This document shows, one piece after another, positions 21,897 to 34,601 of a stretch of 64,000 bases of DNA. Below the pieces are notes generated by a model. That model was given only the letters and a program-made list of their open reading frames with translations. It searched no databases and had not been told where the DNA came from. Both the position numbers and the translations under genes were made by a program. The stretch covers positions 744,001 to 808,000 of the forward strand of contig JBCAMK010000016.1 of assembly GCA_038503065.1 (NCBI GenBank), given 5' to 3'. The stretch's first letter is position 1; each line of letters begins with the position of its first letter. This DNA comes from Paragyromitra xinjiangensis. Lineage: Eukaryota > Ascomycota > Pezizomycetes > Pezizales > Discinaceae.

Positions 21897-23315
21897 ATGG
21901 CTCAACCTGGACCCTCCACTGCGCAATCCCTCTTTGATACTGGCCCTCAGGGCCTCACCACCGACTCACAATATCAGGATGAAGCTTTGATGCATGAACT
22001 CCCTGACGATTCCACCCCCAACTGGCTTCGTGAGTTCTCTGTTACAGAGGACAACATGCCTGAAATCCCCGACGACGGCAATACTGAGCAGTTTACAACC
22101 TGGCTCTTAAAGTCCAGCTTTGCTCGCCTCAATTCACAGACTGAGGAAAACAACACCCACTTCCTCGCCAAAATAGCCATGCAGGAGAATGACATTCTCA
22201 GGCTAACGGATCAGACCAAGATCCTCCAAGAACTGGTTGGAAAACTATCCACCACCCTCAACAACAAGGCCAGGTCCTTACAAACCATCGACAAGAACAC
22301 CAGCCAACCCATCCGCCCCTCCGCACCTGCCAGCAACCAACAACAACAGCCACCCCAAACAGCCCAGAAACCTCAGGTCCCACTGCTAAACAATGGCAAG
22401 CCCATGACCTATGCACAAGCAGCTAATGCCCCCGCAGACCAGTTCACCAAAGTCAACAAGGGCAACAAGAAGAAGAAGGCCCTCCCCCCCAAATTATTTC
22501 AACCACAATTTACGGCCATAAACCGTCAAATCATCTTGGAAACCTCTGGCGACCTCCCCCCAGCCCTCACCAACAATTCTTTACTCGCCGCCATAAACAA
22601 GGAACTTGCCCCACGCAACACATCGGTCCTCATCTGCACCAAGACTGCAAGACAGAACTTCGTGCTTACCACACGCCCCGACGTGTCTGCTGAACAAATT
22701 TGCTCAGCCTACTCCAAGGAGATCGAAAGAGCTTGCACCCTGCTACAAATCCCTCTCTCCGAAGCTCGACCCAATTCCAAATGGTCCAAATTCATCATCC
22801 ATGGTATCCCTACCAAAGCAACTATGACTGAAGTAGCAGAACAGATGTCCATTTCGGTCCCCACTTTCACCCTCGCCCAAGTTCCCAGATGGCTCACCAC
22901 CCCAGAAGCAAGAGCCAACAAAACCCATTCAGCCGTAGTCATTGCCCTTCCCCAGAAATTCAACATGGAAACCCTTGGTCTCCACCAAATCCCCCTCTTC
23001 AACTCATTCTGCCGCATACAGGAATACATTGCTGTTTCCCCCACCACCAAATGCCGGAAATGCCAGGAATTTGGACACCACCAACAAACCTGCAGAAAGG
23101 ATTTCAAATGCGCAATTTGTGCAGAAGCCAATGAAACCATTAAGCACCCCTGCGCTACAGCAGGTTGCCCAACTGGAACAAAATGCACCCACCCACCCAT
23201 CCGCTGCGCTAACTGCAATCAAGGCCATAAAGCCTATGAATGCAAGGTCTGCATCGCATACACCAAGCTCACTGAGAGCTTTAAATCTTCCCGAACTAAC
23301 AACACCAACGCTTAA
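21897..23315 (+). CDS. LINE A3 ORF1 protein (gag-like)
   Basis: About 472 codons from ATG (MAQPGPST), intact. It has an acidic N-terminal region, a coiled coil (ILRLTDQTKILQELVGKL), a Gln/Pro linker, a basic NKGNKKKK patch, a conserved central domain and three Cys/His clusters (first CRKCQEFGHHQQTC). The second cluster reads CAICAEANETIKHPC, with Asn for the His of the other copies, which may weaken that finger. The stop overlaps the ORF2 ATG in TAATG. The upstream in-frame extension without ATG is present as in A1. Confidence 0.87.
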   Translation: MAQPGPSTAQSLFDTGPQGLTTDSQYQDEALMHELPDDSTPNWLREFSVTEDNMPEIPDDGNTEQFTTWLLKSSFARLNSQTEENNTHFLAKIAMQENDILRLTDQTKILQELVGKLSTTLNNKARSLQTIDKNTSQPIRPSAPASNQQQQPPQTAQKPQVPLLNNGKPMTYAQAANAPADQFTKVNKGNKKKKALPPKLFQPQFTAINRQIILETSGDLPPALTNNSLLAAINKELAPRNTSVLICTKTARQNFVLTTRPDVSAEQICSAYSKEIERACTLLQIPLSEARPNSKWSKFIIHGIPTKATMTEVAEQMSISVPTFTLAQVPRWLTTPEARANKTHSAVVIALPQKFNMETLGLHQIPLFNSFCRIQEYIAVSPTTKCRKCQEFGHHQQTCRKDFKCAICAEANETIKHPCATAGCPTGTKCTHPPIRCANCNQGHKAYECKVCIAYTKLTESFKSSRTNNTNA

Positions 23316-26300
23316 TGGAGACACAACCTCTCACAACAGGCATAGCCATGGTGCAGCAGCTGAACTGCACCAAAGGACAGGCCTCCACTCTCTCAGCCAT
23401 TTCACACTTCGACCATTCTCAACACATCTTCATCCTCATGTTACAGGAACCATGGCTCGACCACAACACACTTCCACCTAATTCCAGAACCGCGGACGCA
23501 TATTATCCTTCTCCGTCACCTAAAGTTATCATTTATATTAAGAAAAACCTAAAAAACACAAAAATAATTACCACACTCTCACCCAATCCCAACATAATTT
23601 CCATTCTCATTAAGATTCCTCATCTCACATTCGAGATCTGTAACATCTACATTCAACCTTGTAGCAGCGCCAATGATCATCATCTTCCGCTCTTCTCTCA
23701 TCACTTTCACCAAAACACAATCCTAGCAGGGGACTTCAACCTACACCACCCTTGGTGGTATGGCCCCATCGCCGAAAATTATCAACACCTATTTTCGTAC
23801 CGCATAGCATTAACAGAACAAATCACAAATTGGCTGGATTCTAACAACTTCCGCCTCCTCAACAAACCAGGCATCTTCACCCACTTTCCTAGAAATGGAC
23901 AAAGACCCAGCATCGTCGACCTCACCATGGTAAGAGGCTTGACTGACATCTGCGGACCTTGGTCAGCCACCCCCAATTGTCCACATAATTCTGATCATGT
24001 CTCCCTACACACCACGCTCTACATCCATCCTCCAGAATATTCCAGTCGACGGTTTACTCCAAAACAAACTGGCCTCTTTTCCACAGCATCATCCCGGAAG
24101 CAGCCATTCCCTTTAATTATTCCAACGAAGAGAAAGCCAATTCCACCCTCACTCATATCATGAATACCATCAACCTGGCCATAGAATCAACAGTACCCCT
24201 GTCCAAACCTCGACCATATTCCAAATCCTGGTGGACACCCAATCTTAAATCCCTGAAAAGAAAACTCTCATGGGCTGAAACACAAGCACGGAAACCCAAT
24301 GCCCATCCTCACTGGCGAACCCTCGCCAACTCCACAAGGAAAGAATACAAAACTGAAATCATGCTAGCAAAATGGGACCATTGGCACCGCACCCCCAAGG
24401 ACATAACTCCCAGCTCCGCCTGGAACCTTATGAAAAGGAGCACTGCACGCAATAAGCCCAACATCCCTCCAATCGAGAAGCAAGAAAGTAATGAAGAGAT
24501 TGGCAAAGCCTTTCGTCGCACTTTCTTTCCCCCACAGCCCATCCCACCTGATTTCCCTCCAAACTTCCTACCCCCTTCCTCCACCAACACCGAATCCCTC
24601 CCTTTTCTAGTCACAGGAAAGGAAATTGAATCGCGTCTCCAAAAATCCAACATGCGTACCGCAGTCGGTCCGGATGGGATCAACTACATCACACTAAGCG
24701 AGATAAACCGTGCCCGCCCCTCCATCCTTACTTCTCTTTTCAACAATCTTCTTCGTTTAGGGATCATGCCAACATCCTGGAAAATAACCCATTGCGTCCC
24801 CATCCCCAAATCAAACAAAGCGGATTACTCATCCCCCAAGAGTTACCGCCCCGTTTCACTTCTTTCTTGCTTTGGCAAACTCCTGGAGAAAATTGTCGCC
24901 AGAAAACTCGAAACTTACGCAACAATCAACGGCGCAATCCAACCACACCACACAGGAGGAAGAACCGGCGTTTCCGCCACTGATTCCCTCCATCTCATTC
25001 TTACACCGGCACAAAGGCAATTGCTGATACCTGTCCCACACAACGATAAAAGAGCAATAAAACGTCCCTCCCGCCCTTCCATTCTAGCGACGGACATTGA
25101 TGGTGCATTCAATTGTGTCTCCCATCCCCACCTCATAAAAATTCTGGAACACTACACTTTCCCTCAATGGTGCATCAAATGGATGCAAAGTTTCACCTCT
25201 AACCGCACACTCGCCTTCCGAATCAATAATGAACTGGAAGCACCTCAACTCTTAACAGTGGGCCTTCCTCAAGGTTCCCCCCTTTCATCTATCGCTTTTG
25301 TCATATATGCTGCAGCATTGGACCCCCCCAATCCACACCCCTCTGAAATTTCCACCATCTACATAAATGATGATACTGCCCTACAAATGAGTAAGAAACC
25401 TGCCTTTGCCACCATACGCCTCGCAGAGAGACACAAGGCGAAGGAAAAACGAGCTTCCCACTTGAACATTAAATTTTCCGAACCTAAAACGGAACTGATT
25501 CATCTCATCACTCCCTTCACCAGCAATCCACCAATCCAAACCATATCGCTATTCAATAAAGAAATTTCTCCCTCCCCTCACATCAAAGTCTTAGGCATAT
25601 TACTTGATCAAAGACTCAATTTCCATTCGCACTGCCAACAAGCCGCTTCACGCTTGCGAACTTCCCTCTACCTGGTGAATAACCTAGTCAAAGACAAGGG
25701 ACCCACGCCCAATCTACTGCACAAACTTACCCTCACCATTATTCTCCCAGCAGCCCTATATGGTTCCGAGGTATGGTGGACTGGTTCACAAAGTATTCTG
25801 GACAGACTTTCACCATCATATCACCGCGCCGCAAGGCTAATATCTGGCCTATCAAAATTCACCCCCATAAACAAATTATTACCCGAAGCTGGATTAGCTC
25901 CACTCAACTTACTACTCGACATGTGTACCCAGTTTTATGGACTACGCATTCTCCGTAATCCTAAACACTGCCTACACAAAACACTGTTACAGCATCTCCA
26001 TCCCACCGAATTCAAAGGAACAGGACTCCAACGAGTCGGCTCTTTAATTGCCAGATTGTTAACTGGCGCGCCACTCGAAGACCTGTCCTTACCCACCCAC
26101 CCCTTCTTAGCTTCATCCCATATACACATTCAAGGCACCAAACAATCTGCCTCTCTAACTCACATGGATTGGCTCCACAGTTTAGCCGACGCCTGGATCT
26201 TATATTCGGATAGTTCCCGCGCTGAAAACGGCATTACTGCCTCCGGTTGGAACATCCAACACATACAATATGGCATTACCACCTCCTCACACCAGGGCAA

Positions 26301-27048
26301 CTGCAACCTGGGCCACCAGTGCGAGAAGGAAGATGCAGAAATACATGGCATTCAAGAAGCCTTATATTTCTTAATTCACAACCTACCCGCTGATAATTCC
26401 ACCATCTATCTTTGTATTGACAATCAAAACGCCTTATTATCACTTGCGGGTCACAGCACCTCCAATCGCCAATACCTAAAAGACACCCTGGCGCACATTT
26501 CCACACTAAACAACCTCAATTCTGAGGTCTTTGGCCACTGGACCCCATCGCACACAAACATCCCCGGAAATGAAATAGCAGATCAAATGGCCAAACAAGG
26601 CCTTTATCTTTCACCATGCAAACATACTTGCACCACACTGGGATGGCTTCGCCTCCAGCCCAAACTCAACCTCCTCAAACTATGGCAACTTACAACTGAA
26701 ACTCCTGTTGCCCTCCATCCTCCTCAAGTCGTATGCTTCCTCCGCCGAAATCAGGCAAAAGCAATTTCCACCCTTCGCACTCAACAAACCAAGGCGGATC
26801 CAAACCCCCTCACACCCCCTTTTTCATGTCAATGTGGGGCCATTAGCTCCTCTCCACATCTCGCCCTTGCTTGTCCACTTAACGACACCACTCGCCCAGA
26901 TTGGGGCAACGATTGGCATTCAGCTATCATTCTCAACACGAACCATATTGATCTTCTGCATTTCATTTGCGAAAACAATATGGCTACTATTTCAACAAAC
27001 AAATATCTTTATGGCGTATCAAATACGAATTTGCTAGATATAAATTGA
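23315..27048 (+). pseudogene. LINE A3 ORF2, frameshifted and with a changed RT catalytic motif
   Basis: Open from 23315 to about 24055, where one base is missing relative to A1 (CGGTTTACTCC against CGGTTATATTCC). The following frame is open to 27048. The endonuclease motifs (QQLN, LQEPW, GDFNLHHPWW, NSDH) lie before the shift. The RT catalytic YIDDD reads YINDD: AAT at 25376-25378 replaces the first catalytic Asp codon, which should inactivate polymerisation. RNase H is present, with YSDSS in place of YSDGS. The unit is dead for at least two independent reasons. Confidence 0.9.
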
Positions 27049-27632
27049 TCATAAGGCAATCCGGGCAGGGGAAGTTTTTCTTTTGTATCCGGTTGGTTTA
27101 AGTTCGGTTATGAAATTTCTTTATATTATTTTTTTAGTTGGTTTGGTTGGTTAGGTTATGTTTATGTTTTGTATTTTCTTTATGTTATATTGTGTTTATG
27201 AGGTAGTTGAGGTTGGCGGTGGATGAGACCATGTATTTCATACACGCGCGTCATTCAGTAGCTAGTTAGGTTAACGACTGTCTAAAATTAAATGAAATTG
27301 GAAATTGGAAATTGGACCTCATCCTGCACGAGCAAAAAGATCCCTGCAAAACTCCAGTTCTACGTTGCAACGGCGTTACACACTGCAAAAAGTCTTTAAC
27401 TCTTCGGCTTCACTTCTCACCACTTCCCCGCACTCGCACCCTTCCATCGGGCGCTCTGCCCCAAATCATCTTGGATTCGCCCCAAACTCCTCCCAGGAGA
27501 TCCCGCACACCCTCCCCATCTCCTGTGAAGCTGGTGACCTTTGGCACCAACTTCACCCTCCCCCTCATCGGCAAGAAAAGAACTCTTTCCAACCCTTCAC
27601 CAGCTCCCGCCCGCTCGGGATCACCCACTAAA

Positions 27633-29048
27633 ATGGCTCAACCTGGACCTTCCACCGCACAATCCCTCTTCAACACTGGCCCCCAGGGCCTTACCACAGA
27701 CTCGCAATATCAGCACGAAGCCCTGATGCATGAACTCCCCGACGATTCCACCCCCAACTGGCTTCGCGATTTCTCTGTTACAGAAGATTACATGCCTGAA
27801 ATCCCCGACGACGGCAATACCGAGCAGTTTACAACCTGGCTCTTAAAGTCCAGCTTTGCTCGCCTCAACTCACAGACTGAGGAAAACAATACCCACCTCC
27901 TCGCCAAAATAGTCATGCAGGAGAATGATATTCTCAGGCTAACGGATCAGACCAAGATCCTCCAAGAAATGGTTGGAAAATTATCCACCACCCTCAACAA
28001 CATGGCCAGGTCCTTACAAACTATCGACAAGAACACCAGCCAACCCACCCACCCCGCCGCACCGGCCAGCAATCAACAACAAAAGCCACCCCTAGCACAA
28101 AAACCTCAGGTCCCACTGCTAAACAATGGCAAGCCCATGACTTATGCACAAGCAGCTGATGCCCCTGCAGACCCATTCACCAAAGTTACCAAGGGCAACA
28201 AGAAGAAGAAGGCCCTACCTCCCAAATTATTCCAACCACAATTCACGGCCATAAACCGTCAAATCATCTTGAAAACCTCAGGCGACCTCCCCCCAGCTCT
28301 TACCAACAATTCCTTACTCGCCGCAATAAACAAGGAACTTGCCCCACGTAACACATCGATTCTCATCTGCACTAAGACTGCAAGACACAACTTCGTGCTC
28401 ACCACACGCCCCGACGAGTCCGCTGAACAAATTTGCTCAGCCTACTCCAAGGAGATCAAAACAGCTTGCATCCTACTACAAATTCCTCTTTCCGAAGCTC
28501 GACCTAACTCCAAATGGTCCAAATTCATTATTCACGGCATCCCTACCAAAGCAACCATGGCTGAGGTAGCAGAACAGATGGCCATTTCGGTCCCCACTTT
28601 CACCCTCGCCCAAGTTCCCAGATGGCTCACCACCCCGGAAGCAAGAGCCAGCAAAACACATTCAGCCATTGTCATTGCCCTCCCCCAAAAATTCACCATG
28701 GAAACCCTTGGCCTCCACCAAATCCCACTCTTCAATTCGTTCTGCCGCATACAGGAGTACATTGCTTTCTCTCCCACCACCCAATGCCGAAAATGCCAGA
28801 AATTTGGACATCACCAACAAACCTGCAAAAATGATTTCAAATGCGCAATCTGCGCAAAAGCCCACGAAACCATTAAGCATCCTGGTGCCACAGCAGGCTG
28901 CCCTACTGGAACAAAATGCACCCACCCACCCATCCGCTGCGCCAACTGCAATCAAGGCCACAAAGCCTATGAACGCAAGGTCTGCATCGCATACACTAAG
29001 CTCACTGAGAGCCTCAAATCTTCCCGAACTAATAATACCAACGCTTAA
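27633..29048 (+). CDS. LINE A4 ORF1 protein (gag-like)
   Basis: About 471 codons from ATG (MAQPGPST), intact. It has the same domain order as A1: acidic N-terminus, coiled coil, Gln/Pro linker, basic KGNKKKK patch, central domain, zinc clusters. The first knuckle is complete (CRKCQKFGHHQQTC). The second cluster reads HPGATAGC where the other copies have HPC, so one Cys is replaced by Gly. The stop overlaps the ORF2 start (TAATG). Confidence 0.87.
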   Translation: MAQPGPSTAQSLFNTGPQGLTTDSQYQHEALMHELPDDSTPNWLRDFSVTEDYMPEIPDDGNTEQFTTWLLKSSFARLNSQTEENNTHLLAKIVMQENDILRLTDQTKILQEMVGKLSTTLNNMARSLQTIDKNTSQPTHPAAPASNQQQKPPLAQKPQVPLLNNGKPMTYAQAADAPADPFTKVTKGNKKKKALPPKLFQPQFTAINRQIILKTSGDLPPALTNNSLLAAINKELAPRNTSILICTKTARHNFVLTTRPDESAEQICSAYSKEIKTACILLQIPLSEARPNSKWSKFIIHGIPTKATMAEVAEQMAISVPTFTLAQVPRWLTTPEARASKTHSAIVIALPQKFTMETLGLHQIPLFNSFCRIQEYIAFSPTTQCRKCQKFGHHQQTCKNDFKCAICAKAHETIKHPGATAGCPTGTKCTHPPIRCANCNQGHKAYERKVCIAYTKLTESLKSSRTNNTNA

Positions 29049-32000
29049 TGGAGACACAACCTCTCACAACAGGCATAGCCATGGTGCAGCAGCTGAACTG
29101 TGCCAAAGGACAGGCCTCCACTCTCTCAGCCATTTCACACTTTGATCATTCTAAACATACCCTCATCCTCATGTTACAGGAACCATGGCTCGACCACAAC
29201 ACACTTCCACCTAATTCCAGAACCGCGGATGCATACTATCCTTTCACATCACCCAAAGTTATTATTTATATTAAGAAAAACCTAAAAAACACAAAAATAA
29301 TCACCACACTCTCACCCAATCCCAATATAATCTCCATTCTCATTAAGATTCCTCATCTCACATTCGAGATCTGCAACATTTACATCCAACCTCGCAGTAG
29401 CGCCAATGATTATCATCTTCCGCTTTTCTCTCATCACTTTCATCAAAACACAATCTTAGCAGGAGATTTCAACCTACACCACCCTTGGTCGTATGGTCCC
29501 ATCTCCGAAAATTATCAACATTTATTTTCACACCGCATAACATTAACAGAACAAATCACAAACTGGCTCGATTCCAACAACTTCCGCCTCCTCAACAAAC
29601 CAGGCATCTTCACCCACTTTCCTAGAAATGGACAAAGACCCAGCATCGTCGACCTCACCATGGTAAGAGGCTTGACTGACACTTGCGGACCTTGGTCAGC
29701 CCCCCCCAATTGTCCACACAACTCCGACCATGTCTCCCTACACACCACGCTCTACATCCATCCTCCGGAACATTCCAGTCGACGGCTATATTCCAAGACA
29801 AACTGGCCTCTCTTTCACAGCATTATCCAGGAAGCAGCCATTCCCTTCAACTACTCCAACGAAGAAAAAGCCAATTCCACCCTCACGCTCATCACAAATA
29901 CCATCAACCTAGCCATAGAGTCAACAGTACCCCTGTCCAAACCTCGACCATATTCCAAATCCTGGTGGACACCCAACCTTAAATCCCTGAAAAGAAAACT
30001 TTCATGGGCCGAAACACAAGCACGGAAACCCAATGCCCTTCCTCACTGGCGAACCCTCGCCAACTCCACAAGAAAAGAATACAAAACCGAAATCATGCTA
30101 GCCAAATGGGACCATTGGCACCGCACCCTCAGGGACATAACTCCCAGCTCCGCCTGGAATCTCATGAACAGGAGCACTGCACGCAATAAGCCCAACATCC
30201 CTCCAATCGAGAAGCAAGAAAGTAGCGAAGAGATTGGCAAAGCCTTTCGTCGCACTTTCTTTCCCCCACAGCCCATTCCACCTGATTTCCCTCTAAATTT
30301 CTTACCCCCTCCCTCCACCAATACCGAATCCCTCCCTTTCCTAGTTACAGAAAAGGAAATTGAACCCCTCCTCCAAAAATCCAACATACGCACCGCAGTC
30401 GGCCTGGATGGGATCAATTACATCACACTCAGGGAGATACATCGTGCCCGTCCCTCCATCCTCACTTCTCTCTTCAATAATCTTCTGCGCTTAGGGATCA
30501 TGCCAACATCCTGGAAAATAACCCATTGCGTTCCCATCCCCAAATCGAATAAAGCGGACTATTCATCTCCCAAGAGCTACCGCCCCATTTCACTTCTTTC
30601 TTGCTTTGGCAAACTCCTGGAGAAAATTGTCGCCAGAAAACTCGAAACTTGTGCAACATTAAACAGCGCAATTCAACCACACCACACAGGAGCAAGAACT
30701 GGCGTTTCCACCACTGATTCCCTCCATCTCATTCTCACACCGGCACAAAGGCAATTGCTGATACCTGTCCCACACAACGACAAAAGAGCCATAAAGCGTC
30801 CTTCCCGCCCTTCCATTTTAGCGACGGACATTGATGGTGCATTCAATTGCGTTTCCCATCCCCACCTCATAAAAATTTTGGAACACTATACTTTCCCCCA
30901 ATGGTGCATCAAATGGATGCACAGTTTCACTTCCAACCGTACACTCGCCTTCCGGATCAATAATGAACTGGAAGCACCTCAACCCCTAACAGTGGGCCTT
31001 CCCCAAGGTTCCCCCCTCTCCTCTATCGCTTTCATCATATATGCCGCGGCATTGGACCCCCTCAATCCACATCCTTCTGAAATTTCCACCATCTACATAG
31101 ATGACGACACTGCCCTATAAATGAGCAAGAAACCTGCCTTTGCCACCATACGCCTCGCAGAGAGACACAGGGCGAAGGAAAAACGAGCTTCCCATTTGAA
31201 CATTAAATTTTCCGAATCCAAAACGGAATTAATTCACCTCATCACTCCCTTCACCAGTAATCCACCAATCCAAACCATATCGTTATTTAATAAAGAAATC
31301 CCTCCCTCCCCTTACATCAAGGTCTTAGGCATATTACTTGATCAAAGACTTAACTTCCATTCGCACTGCCAACAAGCCGCTTCACGCTTACGCACCTCCC
31401 TCTACCTGGTGAACAACCTAGTCAAAGATAAGGGACCCACGCCCAATTTACTGCACCAACTCACCCTCACCATCATTCTTCCAGCAGCCCTATATGGTTC
31501 CGAGGTATGGTGGACTGGTTCACAAAGCATTCTGGATAGACTTTCACCATCATACCACCGTGCAGCAAGGCTAATATCTGGCCTATCAAAATTCACCCCC
31601 ATAAACAAATTATTACCCGAAGCTGGATTAGCTCCACTCAACCTACTACTCGACATGCGCACCCAGCTCTATGGACTACGCATTCTCCGCAACCCTAAAC
31701 ACTGCCTACATAAAGCACTGTTACAGCATCTACATCCCAACGAATTCAAAGGAACCGGACTCCAACGAGTTGGCTCTCTAATCGCCAGATTGTTAACTGG
31801 CGCGCCACTCGAAGATCTGTCCTTACCCACCCACCCCTTCTTAGCTTCATCCCATATACACATTCAAGGCACCAAATAATCCACCTCTCTAATTCATATG
31901 GATTGGCTCCATGGTTTAGCCGACGCCTGGATCTTATACTCGGATGGCTCCCGCGCTGAAAGCAGCATCACTGCATCCGGTTGGAACATCCAACACATAC

Positions 32001-33116
32001 AATATGGCATCACCACTTCCTCACACCAGGGCAACTGCAACCTGGGCCACCAGTGCGAAAAGGAAGATGCAGAAATACATGGCATTCAAGAAGCCTTACA
32101 TTTCTTCATTCACAACTTACCCGCCGATAATTCTACCATCCATCTTTGCATCGATAATCAAAACGCCTTATTATCACTTGCTGGTCACAGCACTTCCAAC
32201 CGCCAGTACCTAAAAGACACTCTGGCGCACATTTCCACATTAAATAACCTCAATTCCGAAGTCTTTGGCCGTTGGACCCCATTGCACACAAACATTCCCG
32301 GCAATGAAATCGCAGATCAAATGGCCAAACAAGGCCTTCATCTTTCACCATGCAAACATACTTGCACCACACTGGGATGGCTTCGCCTCCAACCCAAATT
32401 TAACCTCCTCAAATCATGGCAACTCACAACTGAAACTCCTGTTGCCCTCCATCCCCCTCCAGTCGTACGCTTCCTCCGCCGAAATCAGGCAAAAGCAATT
32501 TCCACCCTTCGCACTCAACAAACCAAAGCGGATCCAAATCCCCTTAAGCCCCCCTTCCCATGTCAATGTGGGGCCGTTAGCTCCTCTCCACATCTCGCCC
32601 TTGCTTGTCCACTTAATGACACCACTCGCCCAGATTGGGGCAACGATTGGCATTCAGCTATCATTCTCAATACGAACCACAACCGACAACAACAACGCCA
32701 AAGTGACTTTTTGGTCACAACTCCACCAATACTACTCCGATTAACGAGATTTTTGATTATTCGGAATCAGCTCGCTGCCCTCGTTCGATCCAGCTATTGT
32801 ACGTCGAGGTCGCTCTCGATTTGCAAAAGTTGTTGTCGAATTCGCTATTTTACCCCTCTTTTCCCCCCTACACCTCAAATTTTGAGATTTTGCAAAACCT
32901 CATATCTCCACCAATACTACTCCGATTGACTCGACCCCGGGCTTTTTGGAGTCCCCTCACTGTGCCCGTTCGATCGCCCTCTCGTTCGTTCGGATCGGAG
33001 CAGATTTGCAGAAGTTGTTGACACTTCCTGCTTCTCCACCCCTCCCCCTCCGCCAGGGACCCCCCCAGGGCCCTACTACTACACCCCACCTCCTCCTGTC
33101 GGTTCAGGACCCCTCC

Positions 33117-34601
33117 ATGTCTTCCTCTTCGTCCAGAGGCAGAGGGAGAGGCAGAGGCTTTCAGTCTCCCTCTCCTGGCGCAATTTCGCCATTCACCACC
33201 CCCACAACACCCACAGCACCCACTACACCCCCCAATTCGCGACTTTCTGCTCTCCACCATGGAGACCCAGAGCAGACCCCTACTCAGACCCTCCCACTGC
33301 GTCCTGCTGTTGCCCTTCAGGACTATGAGTCGCTCCCACTCCCTCCTGATTCTCAAGACCATGAGATGACAGAGTCTGAGTCTGAGCATGAGAGCATGGA
33401 GGATTTCGTGGCTCCCACCCTCAACACCACAGTCAAGATCGCAGATGCTGTGATCCAAATCGCCAGAGACCTCCACCAGTATCGCCTCTATGTGAAGCAA
33501 CTGGAGAGGGAAATCAGACGCCTCCAGAAGGCAGCCAGGAACCCCCCACCTCCCCCTACCATCCACAACGACCCAGCACTTGTGGAGAAGGTAGCAACTC
33601 TCACAACCAAGGTGGCAGACTTGGAGCAGAAACGCGCTTTAACTAGCATTCTGGCCACTGCCAACCTTCCCCCACCTCCAGCAGCTGCCCCAGCACCTGC
33701 ACCTCACTCATGGGCTCAGGTTGCCTCTAAAAAGGCCTCCAGACCCGCCCCCAAGGCCTCCAAGGCCCCCAAACCACCCACCAACCCTCCCAAGCGCGAC
33801 CGCACCCTCATCATAACCAGGAATGGTCTACCCATTCCTGATGATGTTACCCCACTTACCATTCGCAATGCAGTCAATGCAGCCTTAGAAAGCCCATTGA
33901 TTGCAGAGGTGCGATTTACACCTGCCCACCATGTGCAGCTCATTGCTGTCACCACCACCACCTCCGACACACTCCTCAAGCAGAGATCAAAGCTTGAGGA
34001 GATTGTGAGATCCACCATCCCCAATGCCAACAGCCTGGAGAAAGAAGTCACTCTCTTCCAGGTTGTTCTGCACAACGTACCCACCTCCATTCCTTCTGGC
34101 GAAGAAGGATTCCAACACATCAGGTCCGAGGTTGAACAGTTCAACCCTGGCACTACCCTCATGCGCGACCCTCGCTGGCTCACCAGACCAGAGCAGAGAG
34201 AGGGCAAGCAGGCTTCCTCCATGGTTTTGACCATCCAGGGGAAACAACCTGCCACCACTGCCCTTGAGAGAGGGCTCTCCCTTTTCGGACGCCGCCTCAA
34301 GGTTTCCAAATACCTTCGCTTTGGACAGGACACCCAATGCACCCACTGCCTGGCCTTTGGCCACCACCAACAACGCTGTACCAGCAAGACCCCTATCTGT
34401 ACCATCTGTGCTGGGCCTCATACAGTGTCAACACACACCTGCGGCAAACCTTCCTGCCATGTCAAAGGATCTCCCTGCCTCCACACCATCCTCTGCTGCG
34501 CCAACTGTGGCGAACAACATCGTGGTAACTCCCCTGAGTGCCTCAAACTCACAGCAGCAAGACTAGCTGCAAGCGAAAGACAGAATCGCATGCAAATCTA
34601 A
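33117..34601 (+). CDS. B4 ORF1 gag-like RNA-binding protein
   Basis: 494 codons, intact, starting at the conserved MSSSSSRGRGRGRG. The frame is open further upstream to an ATG at 32946, but that stretch corresponds to 5' UTR in B0 and B2. Layout: Arg/Gly-rich N-terminus, Pro-rich region, acidic patch, a coiled coil (YRLYVKQLEREIRRLQKA and PALVEKVATLTTKVADLEQK), a basic KRDRTLIITRNG block, a central conserved region, and three Cys/His clusters (first CTHCLAFGHHQQRC, complete). No ORF2 follows. The intact frame in an element without RT suggests the protein itself is useful to B, for example to coat its own RNA. Confidence 0.88.
   Translation: MSSSSSRGRGRGRGFQSPSPGAISPFTTPTTPTAPTTPPNSRLSALHHGDPEQTPTQTLPLRPAVALQDYESLPLPPDSQDHEMTESESEHESMEDFVAPTLNTTVKIADAVIQIARDLHQYRLYVKQLEREIRRLQKAARNPPPPPTIHNDPALVEKVATLTTKVADLEQKRALTSILATANLPPPPAAAPAPAPHSWAQVASKKASRPAPKASKAPKPPTNPPKRDRTLIITRNGLPIPDDVTPLTIRNAVNAALESPLIAEVRFTPAHHVQLIAVTTTTSDTLLKQRSKLEEIVRSTIPNANSLEKEVTLFQVVLHNVPTSIPSGEEGFQHIRSEVEQFNPGTTLMRDPRWLTRPEQREGKQASSMVLTIQGKQPATTALERGLSLFGRRLKVSKYLRFGQDTQCTHCLAFGHHQQRCTSKTPICTICAGPHTVSTHTCGKPSCHVKGSPCLHTILCCANCGEQHRGNSPECLKLTAARLAASERQNRMQI

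Larger units (their letters stand above)
21586..27313 (+). mobile_element. LINE family A, unit A3 (full length)
   Basis: Junction-to-junction length is 5736 bp, with no nested insert. ORF1 is intact. ORF2 has one frameshift and a mutated RT catalytic motif. It groups with A1 and A4 over ORF2. The tail has three GAAATTG repeats. Confidence 0.9.

Noticed and set aside
32946..33116. Upstream ATG that would extend B4 ORF1 by 57 codons.
   Set aside because: The corresponding stretch in B0 and B2 is not in frame with ORF1, so it is 5' UTR.
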